Source: Microbacterium sp. MYb72 (GTDB taxonomy: Bacteria; Actinomycetota; Actinomycetes; Actinomycetales; Microbacteriaceae). Taken from it: a stretch of 64,000 nucleotides of DNA. Each line of letters begins with the position of its first letter. Position 1 is the first letter of the stretch. A model generated the notes under the pieces. It worked only from the letters and a program-made list of their open reading frames with translations. It made no database searches and was not told the DNA's origin. The translations under genes were made by a program, and so were the position numbers. Shown here one piece after another: positions 63,325 to 64,000 of this stretch. The stretch spans positions 62,001 through 126,000 of the forward strand of contig NZ_PCOT01000002.1 of assembly GCF_002979415.1 (NCBI RefSeq), given 5' to 3'.

Positions 63325-63391
63325 CCCCTCCGAGATCCGGAAGACACCCCGAGATCCGGTGAGATCGGCACGGATCTGCCGGAACCGGGGC
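63325..63391 (-). repeat. Dispersed intergenic repeat, copy 2
   Basis: Reverse-complement copy of the element at 62722-62790, in the 220-nt gap between the VOC gene and the MalY/PatB-like gene. Here the long inverted repeat of copy 1 is degenerate. Nothing else is seen in this gap. Confidence 0.45.
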
Positions 63392-63488
63392 GAAGCGCCG
63401 CAGTTCAGCCGGGAATCGGACGTTCCGACCCGCGCCAGCACCCCATCCCAGGCCCCGGTCACCGGGCCCCGGAGATCCGTGACTGCCG

Positions 63489-64000
63489 TCAGACGCTGAC
63501 CGGCGCCCCGCGTCGCGCGAGCGCCGCGGCCATCTGCTCCACGGCCTGCACGATGATCGGGCGCGGCGTGGCCAGGATGAACCGCAGGAATCCGTCACCC
63601 GGCGCCCCGCACGCGATGCCGTCGGTGAGCGCGACCCCCGCGTGCTCGCGGAAGAAGTCGGCGGGCGACCCGTCGATGCCGAGACCGCGCGCATCGAGCC
63701 AGGCGATGTAGCTCCCCTCCGCAGGGATGTAGCCGATCTCGGGGATCTGTGCGGCGAGCAGCTCGCCCAGCACTCGACGGTTCCCGTCGAGGTAGGTGTG
63801 CGTGTCCGCGAGCCACTCCCGCCCGTCGTCGTAGGCCGCGGTGTTCGCGATGATCCCGGGGTTGCTCGCGAGCAGTTCGTTGCGCGTCACGACGGGTGTG
63901 GCCCAGACAGCGGCATCCGCGTCGTTGCTGAGGATCACCTGCGCGGCTTTCAGGCCGGGCAGGTTCCACGCCTTCGACGCGCTCGTCGACGTGATGGTGT
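63489..64000 (-). CDS. MalY/PatB-type aminotransferase (cystathionine beta-lyase-like), C-terminal part
   Basis: Reading frame open from the stop at 63489 to the window edge; at least 170 codons of a family of about 390. The first visible residues include TSTSASKAWNLPGLKAAQ, where K is the PLP lysine in the MalY/PatB context SASKxxN. Then YDDGREWLADTHTYLDGNRR, PAEGSYIAWLDARGLG and GDGFLRFILATPRPI (the carboxylate-binding Arg) follow. PatB enzymes cleave cystathionine or cysteine conjugates; some act as aminotransferases or repressors (MalY). The N-terminal part lies beyond 64000. Confidence 0.88.
   Translation of the reverse strand, partial: TITSTSASKAWNLPGLKAAQVILSNDADAAVWATPVVTRNELLASNPGIIANTAAYDDGREWLADTHTYLDGNRRVLGELLAAQIPEIGYIPAEGSYIAWLDARGLGIDGSPADFFREHAGVALTDGIACGAPGDGFLRFILATPRPIIVQAVEQMAAALARRGAPVSV

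Noticed and set aside
63489..64000. Broken MalY/PatB gene
   Set aside because: The frame is open to the window edge with the PLP lysine visible; it is only cut by the window limit.

Overview
The window is high-GC, densely coded DNA from a chromosome of a Gram-positive actinobacterium, most likely a Microbacteriaceae member (Microbacterium-like). The evidence is the strong GC3 bias, the many GTG starts, the RmlC-RmlD fusion, an AdnAB helicase-nuclease, and a gene order at 37-58 kb that matches, from memory, the conserved actinobacterial block known in Mycobacterium tuberculosis as about Rv3193c-Rv3211. No phage, IS element, plasmid function or CRISPR array is visible. Genus and species are inference.

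Region 1 (1-25 kb) is a cell-surface glycan locus. It holds a partial UDP-galactopyranose mutase, a GtrA flippase-like protein and a polyprenyl-sugar GT2. A three-gene amino-sugar cassette follows (acyltransferase, DegT aminotransferase, Gfo/Idh dehydrogenase), then a DUF2142 membrane protein, a rhamnosyltransferase-like GT2 and a Wzm/Wzt-type ABC exporter with a C-terminal cargo domain. Two tandem RgpF-like rhamnan proteins and a complete dTDP-L-rhamnose pathway (rmlA, rmlB, rmlC-rmlD fusion) come next. The region ends with a secreted lysozyme-like protein carrying four C-terminal repeats, a GT4, a DUF4012 protein, a small LPXTG-type surface protein and an LCP-family glycopolymer ligase. Read together: sugar nucleotides are made, a rhamnose-containing polymer is assembled and exported by the ABC transporter, and LCP proteins could link it to peptidoglycan.

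Region 2 (25-37 kb) mixes housekeeping and teichoic-acid-like genes: purK-purE, a PH-domain membrane protein, birA, three CDP-glycerol:poly(glycerophosphate)-type transferases, an ExoA-like GT2, an HtrA protease, a class I aminotransferase and a nitrilase-fold amidase. One tRNA, initiator tRNA-fMet, lies at 37.3 kb.

Region 3 (37-58 kb) is the conserved actinobacterial block: UPF0182 protein, PDZ/Lon-like protease, DUF2342 protein, an orphan TOMM-cyclodehydratase-like protein, UvrD2-like helicase, NudC, a phosphotransferase-like protein, AdnB, AdnA, DUF3107, two small membrane proteins, a ferritin-like protein and a DEAD-box RNA helicase. Region 4 (58-64 kb) has a DUF817 membrane protein, a PHP phosphoesterase, an EEP-family hydrolase, aminopeptidase P, a VOC protein and a partial MalY/PatB lyase.

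Two features cut across the window. At least twelve genes have a TAnnnT -10 box ending 6-7 nt before the start codon, so they are probably leaderless. Neighbouring genes are also packed very tightly, with many ATGA or TGATG overlaps and several convergent pairs that overlap inside coding sequence.
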